This document shows positions 1-8,693 of a stretch of 64,000 nucleotides of DNA, one piece after another. The stretch spans positions 27,080 to 91,079 of the forward strand of contig NZ_NBZV01000014.1 of assembly GCF_002379095.1 (NCBI RefSeq). The letters are read 5' to 3'. The first letter of the stretch is position 1. The number at the start of each line of letters is the position of its first letter. This stretch comes from Polaromonas sp. AER18D-145. GTDB lineage: Bacteria; Pseudomonadota; Gammaproteobacteria; Burkholderiales; Burkholderiaceae_C. Below the pieces are notes generated by a model. It searched no databases. It saw only the letters and a program-made list of their open reading frames with translations, and was not told the origin of the DNA. The translations under genes were made by a program, and so were the position numbers.

Positions 1-161
1 CGACGCTTGAGCACCGTCAGGGCCTCAAGATAGCATGTCCGGAAGAAATCGCCTGGCGCAACGGTTTCATCGACAGTGCACAACTGGAAAAACTGGCAGA
101 GCCGCTTGCCAAAAGCGGCTATGGGCAGTATTTGCTGCGTCTGCTCAGGGATCAAGTATGA
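1..161 (+). CDS. rfbA: Glucose-1-phosphate thymidylyltransferase, C-terminal end only
   Basis: Only the last 52 codons lie in the window, read in the frame that starts at base 3. The visible tail contains [16 protein letters not shown] and ends [14 protein letters not shown], which is the characteristic C-terminus of RfbA/RmlA. In the family this enzyme joins dTTP and glucose-1-phosphate to give dTDP-glucose, the first step of dTDP-L-rhamnose synthesis. Its stop codon overlaps the rfbC start by four bases (ATGA at 158-161), so the two genes are probably translationally coupled. The rest of the rhamnose operon (rfbB, rfbD) is expected upstream of the window. Confidence 0.9.
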   Translation, partial: TLEHRQGLKIACPEEIAWRNGFIDSAQLEKLAEPLAKSGYGQYLLRLLRDQV

Positions 162-700
162 AAGCCACTGCCACCTCTGTCGTCGATGTGTTGATCATCG
201 AGCCCAAAGTGTTCGGCGACGAGCGTGGTTTCTTTTTTGAAAGCTTCAATCAGCGGGACTTCAATGCCGCGACAGGCACAGACCTGAGCTTTGTGCAAGA
301 CAACCATAGCCGCTCGGCCAAAGGCGTGTTGCGTGGACTGCATTACCAAGTCGGTCAACCTCAGGGCAAGCTGGTGCGGGTGGTGCGAGGCTCGGTCTTT
401 GACGTGGCGGTCGATATCCGGCCCAGCTCTGCGACGTTCGGCAAATGGTTTGGCATGGAGTTGAACGAGCACGATCACCGCCAGCTCTGGGTTCCGCCTG
501 GGCTTGCGCACGGCTTTTTGGTACTCAGTGACAGTGCCGACTTCCTGTACAAGACAACGGACTACTATGCCCCGGCGCAAGAGCGCTGTATTGCGTGGAA
601 TGACCCTACGCTGGCAATAGATTGGCCTTTGGCAGGATCTGCCCCAACTTTATCTGTCAAGGACGCGGCAGGCCAATTTTTTGAGCGTCGTTCGGCTTAA
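158..700 (+). CDS. rfbC: dTDP-4-dehydrorhamnose 3,5-epimerase
   Basis: This 180-residue cupin enzyme epimerises dTDP-4-keto-6-deoxy-glucose at C3 and C5 on the way to dTDP-L-rhamnose. Family hallmarks are [10 protein letters not shown] near residue 21, RGLHYQ with the catalytic His at about 62, Tyr at about 131 (LYKTTDYY) and the partner Asp at about 169. Length matches the family. The start is the ATG that overlaps the rfbA stop; the frame is open further upstream but that part only covers the rfbA tail. The stop codon overlaps the stop of the convergent WbpM-type gene in the palindrome TTAA at 697-700, so no separate terminator fits between them. Confidence 0.95.
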   Translation: MKATATSVVDVLIIEPKVFGDERGFFFESFNQRDFNAATGTDLSFVQDNHSRSAKGVLRGLHYQVGQPQGKLVRVVRGSVFDVAVDIRPSSATFGKWFGMELNEHDHRQLWVPPGLAHGFLVLSDSADFLYKTTDYYAPAQERCIAWNDPTLAIDWPLAGSAPTLSVKDAAGQFFERRSA

Positions 701-2652
701 CTGTTCGCGAGGTTCACGAGGTCACCGTCCTGCGCGTCAGGTGTGAATCCACTGACGTGTTTTAAGAGAATGGCTCGCAAAGTTGAGGTGTCGTTGGCAA
801 CAATCGCTTGCTGCAACTTATCGAGATCGATGGCGAAGTCCTCCCATGGTACAAAATCTTCATGGGCTTTCAGAATGCGCGGGTGTACGGTGGGAACCGG
901 GTTGTCGCCGATCAGCAGCTCTTCATAGAGTTTTTCTCCTGGACGCAAACCGGTCACCTCGATGGCGATGTCGCCGTCAGGCCGTGCCTCTTCCTGTACT
1001 GTGAAGCCTGAGAGTTTCACCATCCGGCGGGCGAGGTCGATGATCTTCACCGGTTCGCCCATGTCCAGAACATACACTTCGCCGCCTTCGGCCATGGCCC
1101 CGGCTTGCAGCACGAGTTGGGCTGCCTCGGGAATGGTCATGAAGTAACGGGTCACGTCAGCGTGCGTCAGCGTGATCGGTCCGCCCGACTCGATCTGGCG
1201 TCGAAACAGGGGCACGACACTGCCGCTGCTGCCAAGCACATTTCCAAATCGCACCATGGCAAGGCGCGTTAGGTTGTCGACGGGTTGTCTCTCCCCGTCA
1301 AAAGCGACGCGCGGCAAGGCCGAGAGTGCCTGCAGCACCATCTCCGCGAGGCGTTTGCTGGCGCCCATGACATTGGTCGGGCGGACCGCCTTGTCGGTCG
1401 AGACGAGCACGAAATGACCGGCACCCGTCTCGATTGCAGCGCGTGCCACATTGAGGGTTCCCAGAACATTGTTGGCGATGCCCTCGGCAGGGTTGTGCTC
1501 GACCAGCGGCACGTGTTTGTAGGCGGCAGCATGGTAAATCGTGTGCGGTCGGTAGGCCGTGCAGATATCGGCCATGCGGCGGTAGTCGCGCACATTCGCC
1601 AGAAGCGGTATCAGCTCGGGTGCTGTGCCCTGGCGCTCCGTCATGCGGGCGCAGAGCTGTTGCAGTTCCTGGTGGATGCTGTACAGGCCGTATTCACTAT
1701 GTTCCACGAGCAGCAGGCGGCTGGGGCGTTCCTGGACGATCTGCCTGCACAGCTCGCTGCCAATGCTGCCCGCGGCGCCGGTTACCAGGATCACCTTGCC
1801 TGTGAGACTGCGTGCCAACAAGGCCCTGTCCGGCGGCACCGCATCGCGGCCCAGCAAATCCTCCACATCGAGATCCTTGATGTCCGCAAGAGCCACCCGC
1901 CCGTGGGCCAGGTCGGTCAGTCCGGGCAGCGACCGGACATGGACCGGAAGTGGCTGCAACTCGTTCAATATTTCGTTACGGCGCGCTCGACTGATTGACG
2001 GCAATGCCAGCAGCATGTCAGTGATCTCGCATTTCTCGACCAGACTGTCGAGATCGTGCGGCGCATAGACCGGCACGTGGTTGATGGTCAACCCTTGCAA
2101 AGCCGGGCTGTCATCGACGAACCCCATCAGTTTGAATTCGTGGGAAGTGGCAATGGCGTTGGCAATCTGAACTCCAGCGGATCCCGCGCCGTAAATCAAC
2201 AGACGGCTGACCGACACGTTGCGGCGTTGGCCGGTAGAAAGGCTGCTAAGCCACTGGCGCGCTGCAGCCCGGCTCCCGCCGACCAGCAGCATCAAAATCA
2301 GCGGCTGCAGAAGGCCGATGGAGCGTGGCACATCAGGCCACTCCATCAACATCAACACGCTGAAAAAAAGCACGGCGTACAGCGATACGGCGGCTACCAG
2401 TGCCCGCATGGCAGCCATGCCGCTGTGCCGGAAGACGGCCCGGTAAAGGCCGTTGCGCCAGAAGATAGGCGCAGCCAGTGCCGGCGCGAGCACGTAGGGC
2501 CACCACTGATGGGTGCTGTAAGGCCAATGAAAAGTGTCGAGCCGAAGCGAGTAGGCCACCCATACGGCTGCGATGCCCATCAAAGCATCAGCCAGCAGGA
2601 CGACCAGTTGCTTGACATGTCTTGGTTGATTCAATAATTTGGTTTTGATCAT
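697..2652 (-). CDS. WbpM-type UDP-GlcNAc 4,6-dehydratase (membrane-anchored nucleoside-sugar dehydratase)
   Basis: The protein has 651 residues. About four hydrophobic segments fill the first 130 residues. A first nucleotide-binding fold follows, then a catalytic SDR half beginning near residue 284 with GKVILVTGAAGSIGSE. The active-site stretch reads VSTDKAVRPTNVMGASK: Met replaces the usual catalytic Tyr in the YxxxK motif, which is typical of the long WbpM/FlaA1-like group. The family converts UDP-GlcNAc to UDP-4-keto-6-deoxy-GlcNAc, a precursor of D-QuiNAc, D-FucNAc and bacillosamine. It is followed on the same strand by nothing; upstream on the same strand lies the initiating sugar transferase. 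A WbpV-like reductase domain at the far end of the locus could complete UDP-D-QuiNAc (inference). Confidence 0.9.
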   Translation of the reverse strand: MIKTKLLNQPRHVKQLVVLLADALMGIAAVWVAYSLRLDTFHWPYSTHQWWPYVLAPALAAPIFWRNGLYRAVFRHSGMAAMRALVAAVSLYAVLFFSVLMLMEWPDVPRSIGLLQPLILMLLVGGSRAAARQWLSSLSTGQRRNVSVSRLLIYGAGSAGVQIANAIATSHEFKLMGFVDDSPALQGLTINHVPVYAPHDLDSLVEKCEITDMLLALPSISRARRNEILNELQPLPVHVRSLPGLTDLAHGRVALADIKDLDVEDLLGRDAVPPDRALLARSLTGKVILVTGAAGSIGSELCRQIVQERPSRLLLVEHSEYGLYSIHQELQQLCARMTERQGTAPELIPLLANVRDYRRMADICTAYRPHTIYHAAAYKHVPLVEHNPAEGIANNVLGTLNVARAAIETGAGHFVLVSTDKAVRPTNVMGASKRLAEMVLQALSALPRVAFDGERQPVDNLTRLAMVRFGNVLGSSGSVVPLFRRQIESGGPITLTHADVTRYFMTIPEAAQLVLQAGAMAEGGEVYVLDMGEPVKIIDLARRMVKLSGFTVQEEARPDGDIAIEVTGLRPGEKLYEELLIGDNPVPTVHPRILKAHEDFVPWEDFAIDLDKLQQAIVANDTSTLRAILLKHVSGFTPDAQDGDLVNLANS

Positions 2653-2685
2653 TGACTTTGGATCGTAGGTTCGGCTGTAATTGAA

Positions 2686-3297
2686 TTAATGGGAGACGCC
2701 GTCGCGGCGCCATACTTTGACGGCCGTCATCCACAAAATCCGGATGTCGAACCAGAGCGACTGGCGGCGCAAATACTCAGCGTCCAGCGCCACCTTGTCG
2801 GGTATCGGCAACTCGTCGCGGCCATTGACCTGTGCCCAACCCGTGAGGCCTGGCAGTAGGTCATGTACGCCTTCCTGGACGCGCATGACAATTAGGTCCT
2901 CCTGATTAAATAGTGCGGGCCGGGGCCCTACGAAGCTCATGTCGCCGATGAGGATGCTCCAAAGTTGTGGCAGCTCGTCGAGACTACTTTTTCGCAGGAA
3001 AGGGCCGACCGGGGTTAGGTGCGCAACCGGGTTGGTCAGCAGATGAGTTGCTACGACGGGGGTGCCAACGCGCATCGTCCGGAACTTGGGCATGCGAAAA
3101 ATTCTGTTGTGGCGGCCGACGCGATTCGACCAGTAGAGAGCCGGTCCAGGAGAAGTCAGGCGAACGACGACGGCGATCAGAAGAAGTGGGAGGGCGAAAA
3201 TCAGCAAAATACCAGCTACCATGATTAAATCAAAGACCCGCTTCAAAACACGCTGCCGTTCGTTTCTGGACGAGCCGAGAAGAGTGCGCTTTAACAT
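2686..3297 (-). CDS. Initiating undecaprenyl-phosphate sugar-1-phosphate transferase (small PglC/WcaJ-type)
   Basis: The protein has 203 residues with one N-terminal hydrophobic segment (about 22-45) ending in the SPGPALYW region, then KFRTM, the catalytic Asp-Glu pair in [19 protein letters not shown] and [12 protein letters not shown]. These are the ordered motifs of monotopic phosphoglycosyltransferases, which move a sugar-1-phosphate from UDP-sugar to undecaprenyl phosphate and start the repeat unit. The gene is 33 bp upstream of the WbpM-type gene in the same orientation, so they probably form one transcript and the transferred sugar is plausibly a product of that dehydratase. Two small hairpins lie immediately before its start codon. 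Confidence 0.92.
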   Translation of the reverse strand: MLKRTLLGSSRNERQRVLKRVFDLIMVAGILLIFALPLLLIAVVVRLTSPGPALYWSNRVGRHNRIFRMPKFRTMRVGTPVVATHLLTNPVAHLTPVGPFLRKSSLDELPQLWSILIGDMSFVGPRPALFNQEDLIVMRVQEGVHDLLPGLTGWAQVNGRDELPIPDKVALDAEYLRRQSLWFDIRILWMTAVKVWRRDGVSH

Positions 3298-3304
3298 AGA
3301 AAGA

Positions 3305-3342
3305 AAGGCGGAAAAAACCGCCTTACTTGCCGATGTGGCAAG
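3305..3342 (-). promoter_or_regulatory. Tandem hairpins in the 5' leader of the phosphoglycosyltransferase gene
   Basis: Bases 3305-3324 form a perfect 7-bp stem (AAGGCGG/CCGCCTT) around a six-base A (or T) loop. Bases 3326-3342 form a 6-bp stem (CTTGCC/GGCAAG) with a five-base loop. Both sit in the 134-bp gap between divergent genes and end 8 bp from the minus-strand ATG. No clear Shine-Dalgarno is seen there, so the hairpins may influence translation start. Their function is inference. Confidence 0.4.
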
Positions 3343-3431
3343 CGCAATTTCGTCAAATTAAGTATTCGAGTTGAATGTTGTCCCTCCCGCATAGAATCGC
3401 TCCTTCTCGTTAGTTTAAGCTCCATTACATT

Positions 3432-4295
3432 ATGAAAACTGAGGCGCCAACATCCACAGCTGCTGAAATCACCGTGCTTGACCTGCTTATGGTGGCTGCA
3501 GGCAATCTCAAGCTCTTAGTGCTGGGTCCGATTATTGCGGGTCTGCTGGCTTGGGGCGTCGCGTCCAGCATGCCAAAGACGTTCATCAGCTACGCCACCA
3601 TTGCTCTTCCTGATCGAGACTTGTTGGTCATGCCACCGACGGCATTTGCAGTGGTGTCAACACCTACGCCACAGCGTGTGGCCGTCATGATCCGATCACC
3701 GCGCGTTCTAGACCTTGCGCTCATTTCGCTGACGCCTTTGAATGGGCCGGCTCTTGAGGCGCAGCGCGTAGCCCTGGCCTCCAAGTTACAGGTCGAGGCT
3801 GCTGGAGACGGTACTATTCGCTTGTCTGTTTCGGCCGAATCGGCAGAGCAAGCGCAAAAAACTGCAAAAGCTATCGTCGACGCTTGGTTGACGACGACTG
3901 TCCCGCGAAAAAGAGACCGCGCCGATCTTGAATCAAGACTTTTGGAGGTGCGCTCTTCACTTCGTGCGTTGCGCCTTCTGATTAGCCATATAAATTCCAC
4001 GCGGGAATTTGGTGACTCCTCCCCGCGTCTTGATGTTGAGGAGCGCAGTGCATTAATTTCGTCCTTGAATGAGCTTCAAGCCCGACGTCGGGACGACATA
4101 ACAATTATTGAACGTGCTTTAGATGGGCTAGATTCAGATGTTGTGTTGCAGGCGCCTACCCTTCCCACTCAGCAAGTCAAGCCCAAGGTACTTTCAATAG
4201 TTCTTCTAGCCAGTGTGATGACAGGATTCTTGCTGCTGCTTTTTGTATTCATGCGCCACGCATGGCGTAGCACGATGTGCGTCAAAGAGATTTAG
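3432..4295 (+). CDS. Wzz/chain-length-determinant-like protein
   Basis: The protein has 287 residues with the polysaccharide co-polymerase layout: a short cytoplasmic N-terminus with VLDLLMVAAGN, a first transmembrane segment (about 28-46), a periplasmic domain with coiled-coil character around residues 165-225, then a Pro-rich QAPTLPTQ stretch before the second transmembrane segment (about 253-275) and a short basic tail. Such proteins set the chain length of O-antigen or exopolysaccharide in the inner membrane. There is no C-terminal tyrosine kinase domain. It is divergent from the phosphoglycosyltransferase gene. Similarity is by layout more than by strong sequence motifs. Confidence 0.75.
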   Translation: MKTEAPTSTAAEITVLDLLMVAAGNLKLLVLGPIIAGLLAWGVASSMPKTFISYATIALPDRDLLVMPPTAFAVVSTPTPQRVAVMIRSPRVLDLALISLTPLNGPALEAQRVALASKLQVEAAGDGTIRLSVSAESAEQAQKTAKAIVDAWLTTTVPRKRDRADLESRLLEVRSSLRALRLLISHINSTREFGDSSPRLDVEERSALISSLNELQARRRDDITIIERALDGLDSDVVLQAPTLPTQQVKPKVLSIVLLASVMTGFLLLLFVFMRHAWRSTMCVKEI

Positions 4296-4404
4296 CAAAC
4301 AGTGCAGGCTTGGTGTCAGACTGCTGGTTCAGGTGAGGTTGACCCAAATAGTGTCGCAGTCGCAGTCCCAGTGGGCCCCAAGTCGTAGGCTGTCATAGTC
4401 TCTA

Positions 4405-4432
4405 TTGTCAGAGAGGCAATGCCTGCTATACT
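4405..4432 (+). promoter_or_regulatory. Candidate sigma70 promoter of the regulator/flippase/pse operon
   Basis: TTGTCA at 4405-4410 and TATACT at 4427-4432 are separated by 16 bases, a good match to the sigma70 consensus. The predicted transcription start is near 4439, leaving about 140 bases of leader before the MarR-type gene. The surrounding gap (4296-4576) holds no other recognisable gene. Confidence 0.5.
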
Positions 4433-4576
4433 TGTTCAAATGATGAACGGGATGTAAATTGGCTGAAATTTCTAAGGCGCATGTTGTTTGTGGCGTGGTG
4501 GCCGCTTTGAATGATGGGGGTAGTTCATCAGTGTTCGGCTCAACTTTTTACTGATTTAATTGACGTAGTCTTTCGC

Positions 4577-4930
4577 ATGTCCGTTCTTCAGCAAGAAAAC
4601 CACCTTAAGGTCCTGCGCCTTGTAGATGGAAATCCGCACTTGAACCAGCGTGGACTGGCCGAGGCGTTGGGTGTCAGTTTGGGTAAAACCAACTATTGCC
4701 TCAAAGCGTTGGTCGACAAAGGCATGATCAAGGTTCAGAATTTTAGGGGTAGCCAGAACAAGATGGCTTATATTTATTTGCTGACACCTTTGGGAATCGC
4801 TGAGAAAGCCGATCTCACGGCACACTTTCTCAAGCGCAAACTCGCCGAATATGAAAGCTTGGAAGTTGAGATTCGCACCATGCAGCGCGAGCTTGAGGGT
4901 GCGAACGATCCCAAAGGGCTTAACCGATGA
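4577..4930 (+). CDS. MarR-family EPS-associated transcriptional regulator
   Basis: The product is a 117-residue winged-helix protein. The stretch LNQRGLAEALGVSLGKTNYC is the recognition helix region, followed by LKALVDKGMIKVQNF and YLLTPLGI. This pattern is that of the small EPS-associated MarR family found at the head of polysaccharide clusters. A C-terminal helix (EYESLEVEIRTMQREL) may mediate dimerisation. The ATG at 4577 matches the usual N-terminus; an in-frame ATG at 4511 would add 22 residues of no recognisable character. The stop overlaps the ABC flippase start by four bases, so the regulator and transporter are coupled and the regulator probably governs this operon (inference). Confidence 0.85.
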   Translation: MSVLQQENHLKVLRLVDGNPHLNQRGLAEALGVSLGKTNYCLKALVDKGMIKVQNFRGSQNKMAYIYLLTPLGIAEKADLTAHFLKRKLAEYESLEVEIRTMQRELEGANDPKGLNR

Positions 4931-6768
4931 TGCCTGGCCCAGATGGCTTGTCCCTCATGAGGCCGGCCCAAGATCAGAATTCCTTTGGTTTGCTCGCCCG
5001 CCTCTGGCGTCACCTAGACCGCCATCGGCGGCGTCAGTTTATGATGGTGTCCGGGCTAATGCTGGTAAGTGCCTTTGCCGAAATCGTTAGCCTCGGGGCC
5101 GTGCTTCCTTTCCTTGGAGTGTTGACAGCGCCTGAACGGGTGTTTAGTCAGCCCATCGTGTCGGCCCTGTCGCGGGCATTAGGCATCAGTACTGCAGATC
5201 AGCTCGTACTTCCATTGACGCTGGTTTTTGTCGCTGCAGCCCTGCTTGCGGGTGCCTTGCGCATGTTGCTACTGTGGGCGAGTACCAAGCTGGCATTTGG
5301 TGCCGGCGCAGATCTGAGTATGGAGGTTTACCGTCGCACGCTTTACCAGCCCTATCACGTGCATGTGGCGCGCAACAGCAGCGAGGTTATTAGCGCGATC
5401 ACTAGCAAAGTTGGTGCAGCGGTCCAGGTGCTTTATCAGCTATTGACGCTGATGAGTTCGGCGGTGCTCCTGCTGGCTATAACTCTCGCCCTCTTGGTCA
5501 TGAATCCAGTGGTTGCAATTCTGGCCATTGGCGGATTCGGTATCGCCTACGGCGCTATTACACTGGTCTCGCGCCAGCGTCTGCGTCGCAACGGCATGCG
5601 TATAGCAAAAGAGCAAACTCAGGTCATCAAGGCGCTGCAGGAAGGACTGGGAGGTATTCGCGACGTGTTGCTGGACGGCCTCCAGCCGGTTTATTGCGAA
5701 ATCTATAGCCGCTCTGATTTACCCTTGCGTCGCGCTCAGGGCAACAATATTTTCATCAGTGGGAGCCCGCGCTTTGCTATGGAGGCGATGGGCATGGTGC
5801 TAATCGCGGCGCTAGCCTATGGGTTGAGTAGGCAAAGTGGCGGCATTTCCAGCGCTTTGCCTATCTTGGGTGCGCTGGCGCTGGGTGCGCAGCGCCTGCT
5901 TCCAACTTTGCAACAGGGCTATAGCGCTTGGGCCAGCATTAGCGGCAACCATAGTTCATTGGTTGATACGATCCAACTGCTGGAGCAGCCCATGCCAGCA
6001 GCTCAAACCTTGCTGACGAGGCTGCCGCTGGTCTTGCGGCATAGCATCCGCTTTGACGATGTACGGTTTCGCTATAACGAGGCGTCGGCGTGGGTGCTCA
6101 ACGGGCTGAGTCTGTCGATTGCCAAGGGCAGCCGCGTCGGTTTCATTGGACGGACTGGTAGCGGCAAGAGTACTACATTGGATTTGCTCATGGGGCTGCT
6201 GCTGCCAACCGAGGGGGCGTTGGTGGTCGACGGAGAGCCCATAAGCGGTGCCAGACTGCGTGCCTGGCAGGGAGCAATCGCGCATGTCCCTCAAAGCATT
6301 TATCTGGCGGATGCCACCATTGCAGAGAACATCGCTTTTGGCGTACCGCGTGAGGCGATCGACATGACACGAGTAAAAAGTGCGGCACAACAGGCCCAAA
6401 TCGCGGCATTCGTGGAAAGCCACCCAGAGAGCTATGGAGCATTTGTCGGCGAGCGGGGCGTGCGTCTGTCGGGCGGCCAGCGGCAACGAATTGGTATTGC
6501 CCGCGCACTCTATAAGAGTGCCAGCGTACTCGTGTTCGACGAGGCGACCAGTGCTCTCGACAATGCGACGGAGCAACTGGTGATGGACGCTATTGAAGGA
6601 CTCGATCGCAACCTGACAATCCTGTTGATCGCCCATCGCCTGTCTACGGTCAGGCGATGCGACATGGTGGTGGAGCTCGACGGTGGGCGAGTGGCGGCAC
6701 AGGGCACCTATGAACAGTTGATGGCAAGTAGCGTCAGCTTCAGGCAGATGAGCCATGTCGAGTCCTGA
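4927..6768 (+). CDS. ABC exporter, PglK/MsbA-type (lipid-linked oligosaccharide flippase candidate)
   Basis: The 613-residue half-transporter has an N-terminal six-helix membrane domain (about 35-330) and a C-terminal ATPase. Walker A is GRTGSGKST near residue 408, the signature LSGGQRQR near 514, and Walker B VLVFDEATSAL near 534, with the switch His in LLIAHRLST. Fused exporters of this subgroup (PglK) flip undecaprenyl-linked glycans across the inner membrane. It lies between the EPS regulator and pseC. The locus also has a separate Wzx-like protein at 32.8 kb, so two different glycans, or two export routes, may be present. The start overlaps the regulator stop (ATGA). Confidence 0.88.
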   Translation: MMPGPDGLSLMRPAQDQNSFGLLARLWRHLDRHRRRQFMMVSGLMLVSAFAEIVSLGAVLPFLGVLTAPERVFSQPIVSALSRALGISTADQLVLPLTLVFVAAALLAGALRMLLLWASTKLAFGAGADLSMEVYRRTLYQPYHVHVARNSSEVISAITSKVGAAVQVLYQLLTLMSSAVLLLAITLALLVMNPVVAILAIGGFGIAYGAITLVSRQRLRRNGMRIAKEQTQVIKALQEGLGGIRDVLLDGLQPVYCEIYSRSDLPLRRAQGNNIFISGSPRFAMEAMGMVLIAALAYGLSRQSGGISSALPILGALALGAQRLLPTLQQGYSAWASISGNHSSLVDTIQLLEQPMPAAQTLLTRLPLVLRHSIRFDDVRFRYNEASAWVLNGLSLSIAKGSRVGFIGRTGSGKSTTLDLLMGLLLPTEGALVVDGEPISGARLRAWQGAIAHVPQSIYLADATIAENIAFGVPREAIDMTRVKSAAQQAQIAAFVESHPESYGAFVGERGVRLSGGQRQRIGIARALYKSASVLVFDEATSALDNATEQLVMDAIEGLDRNLTILLIAHRLSTVRRCDMVVELDGGRVAAQGTYEQLMASSVSFRQMSHVES

Positions 6769-6834
6769 ACCAAATTGCCGGCTGGCTGCCGCCAGTAAGC
6801 GCTAGTATTTTCCTGCTAATTTCCTGGTAAAAAA

Positions 6835-7992
6835 ATGATTCCTTACGGCCGACAAGACATCAGTGAGCAGGATATTCAAGCAGTGGTGGATGTCTTAAGA
6901 TCCAACACGCTGACGCAAGGTCCTGCAGTCACCCATTTTGAACGGGCCATGGCCGCTTATTGCGGCGCAAGCCATGCGTTGGCAGTATGCAATGCGACCG
7001 CGGCCCTGCATCTGGCTTGCCTAGCCTTGGGATTGGGGAAGGGTGACATCCTATGGACCGCATCCAATACCTTTGCGGCTTCCTCCAATTGCGCGTTGTA
7101 CTGCGGTGCAGCCATTGATTTTGTTGATATCGATCCCCGCACTTACAACATGAGTGTTGCCGCGCTGGAACACAAGCTCCAAGTGGCTGAGCGCGATGGA
7201 TGCCTACCAAAAATTCTCATTCCGGTTCATTTCACCGGGCAGTCTTGTCAGATGAGGGAGATCAAGGCGCTGGCCGACCGATACGGCTTCAAGATTATTG
7301 AAGACGCTTCCCACGCCATCGGTGGGAAATATCGCGGTGAACCGGTCGGCAATTGCCGCTACTCCGATATAAGTGTTTTTAGTTTTCACCCTGTCAAGAT
7401 CATCACGACCGGCGAGGGCGGTCTGCTCTTGACGAATGACGCGGAACTCTCCTCCCGCTTGGATTTGCTTCGCAGCCATGGCATCGAGCGCGACCCCTCG
7501 CGCTTTGTGGGCGACGATCATTCGCCATGGATGCTGGAAATGCAAATGCTGGGCTACAACTACCGCATGACTGATATGCAAGCTGCGCTTGGCACCAGCC
7601 AATTGCGGCGGCTCGATGGATTCGTTGCAAGCCGGCATGCCTTGGTGGCTCGTTACAACACTGGACTAGCTGGCCTGCCTCTGACGTTGCCTTGGCAGGA
7701 CGCCGACTGTTTTTCTGCATTTCATCTATACATGGTTCGCCTCGATCTGACCTGCATCCGCAGAACCCGGCGCGAGGTATTCGATGGTTTGCGCCAGGCC
7801 GGCATCTACGCCCATGTCCACTACAACCCCGTGCACTTGCATCCCTACTACCGTGAGATGGGATTCAAACCAGGAGACTTTCCAGAAACCGAGCAATATC
7901 ACCGGGAGGCGATCACGCTTCCCATGTATTCCAGCCTCTCTATCAACGATCAGGACCACGTAATCAGTACGTTGAAAAAACTGGTTCTGTGA
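6835..7992 (+). CDS. pseC: UDP-4-amino-4,6-dideoxy-N-acetyl-beta-L-altrosamine transaminase
   Basis: This 385-residue DegT/DnrJ/EryC1-type PLP aminotransferase starts MIPYGRQDISEQDI, typical of PseC. The PLP-binding Asp lies in EDASHAIGG (about 157) and the Schiff-base Lys is in SFHPVKIITTGEGG (about 188). PseC aminates the 4-keto sugar made by PseB in the pseudaminic acid pathway. No gene here is a clear dedicated pseB; the CapE-like inverting dehydratase at 29.3 kb could make the same L-arabino-4-keto intermediate, or pseB lies elsewhere. It heads the block that ends with pseI. Confidence 0.93.
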   Translation: MIPYGRQDISEQDIQAVVDVLRSNTLTQGPAVTHFERAMAAYCGASHALAVCNATAALHLACLALGLGKGDILWTASNTFAASSNCALYCGAAIDFVDIDPRTYNMSVAALEHKLQVAERDGCLPKILIPVHFTGQSCQMREIKALADRYGFKIIEDASHAIGGKYRGEPVGNCRYSDISVFSFHPVKIITTGEGGLLLTNDAELSSRLDLLRSHGIERDPSRFVGDDHSPWMLEMQMLGYNYRMTDMQAALGTSQLRRLDGFVASRHALVARYNTGLAGLPLTLPWQDADCFSAFHLYMVRLDLTCIRRTRREVFDGLRQAGIYAHVHYNPVHLHPYYREMGFKPGDFPETEQYHREAITLPMYSSLSINDQDHVISTLKKLVL

Positions 7993-8042
7993 AGAAGTCT
8001 AAAGCCGAATGTCAGCCTAGCGCAGACGTCTAAAAAATTCTC

Positions 8043-8693
8043 ATGAAGCAAAGTAGTATTTTTCTGCAATCCGAGGGCAACGCATGGTTTGAGCGGAATG
8101 CGGAGTTACTGGCCTCTCGCAAGCTTCCCGATTCGGATCCGACGCTAATGGAAATTTTAAAACTGGATATCGCAACAAAAAAGGGGAGAAAAATTCTGGA
8201 AATTGGCTGCGGTGACGGAACGCGGCTGGCTTGGCTGAAGGACAATTGTGGCTTTGATTGCTATGGTGTCGAATCATCGGCCCAAGCGGTTCAGGCGGCA
8301 GCTGCGCGCGGCATCACAGCATGTCAGGGCACGGCCGAAAAGCTGCCTTTTGCTGACAACTCATTTGACATCGTTGTTTTTGGTTTCTGTCTATATTTGT
8401 GCGGCCGTGATGACCTGTTTCGTGTGGCTTGTGAGGCTGACCGGGTATTGCGGAATCCGGGTTGGCTGTTGATCCTTGACTTTTACAGCCCGGCGCCACT
8501 CAAGCGCGAATACCACCACCGCTCGGGCCTTTTCAGCCACAAGATGGACTACCGCACGCGGTTTACGTGGAATCCCGGGTATACGAATTATTCGCATCAG
8601 GTTCGCCACCATTCGGATTCAGGCTTTACTGACGATCAGACCGAGTGGATGGCGACATCTCTGCTGCGCAAGAATCTTGAACGCAATGAGTAA
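8043..8693 (+). CDS. Class I SAM-dependent methyltransferase in the nonulosonate block
   Basis: The 216-residue protein has motif I ILEIGCGDGTRL near residue 51, the acidic ribose-binding Glu in YGVESS, and a motif-IV-like region NSFDIVVFGFCLYL. It is a Methyltransf_11-type enzyme. Its position between pseC and the aldo/keto reductase suggests it modifies the nonulosonic acid or an intermediate, as methylases do in other pseudaminic clusters, but the sequence does not show the acceptor. The stop overlaps the next gene by eight bases. Confidence 0.85.
   Translation: MKQSSIFLQSEGNAWFERNAELLASRKLPDSDPTLMEILKLDIATKKGRKILEIGCGDGTRLAWLKDNCGFDCYGVESSAQAVQAAAARGITACQGTAEKLPFADNSFDIVVFGFCLYLCGRDDLFRVACEADRVLRNPGWLLILDFYSPAPLKREYHHRSGLFSHKMDYRTRFTWNPGYTNYSHQVRHHSDSGFTDDQTEWMATSLLRKNLERNE

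Noticed and set aside
35..157. N-terminal extension of rfbC by 41 residues
   Set aside because: This stretch is the rfbA C-terminus in another frame; the ATGA overlap gives the normal RfbC start.
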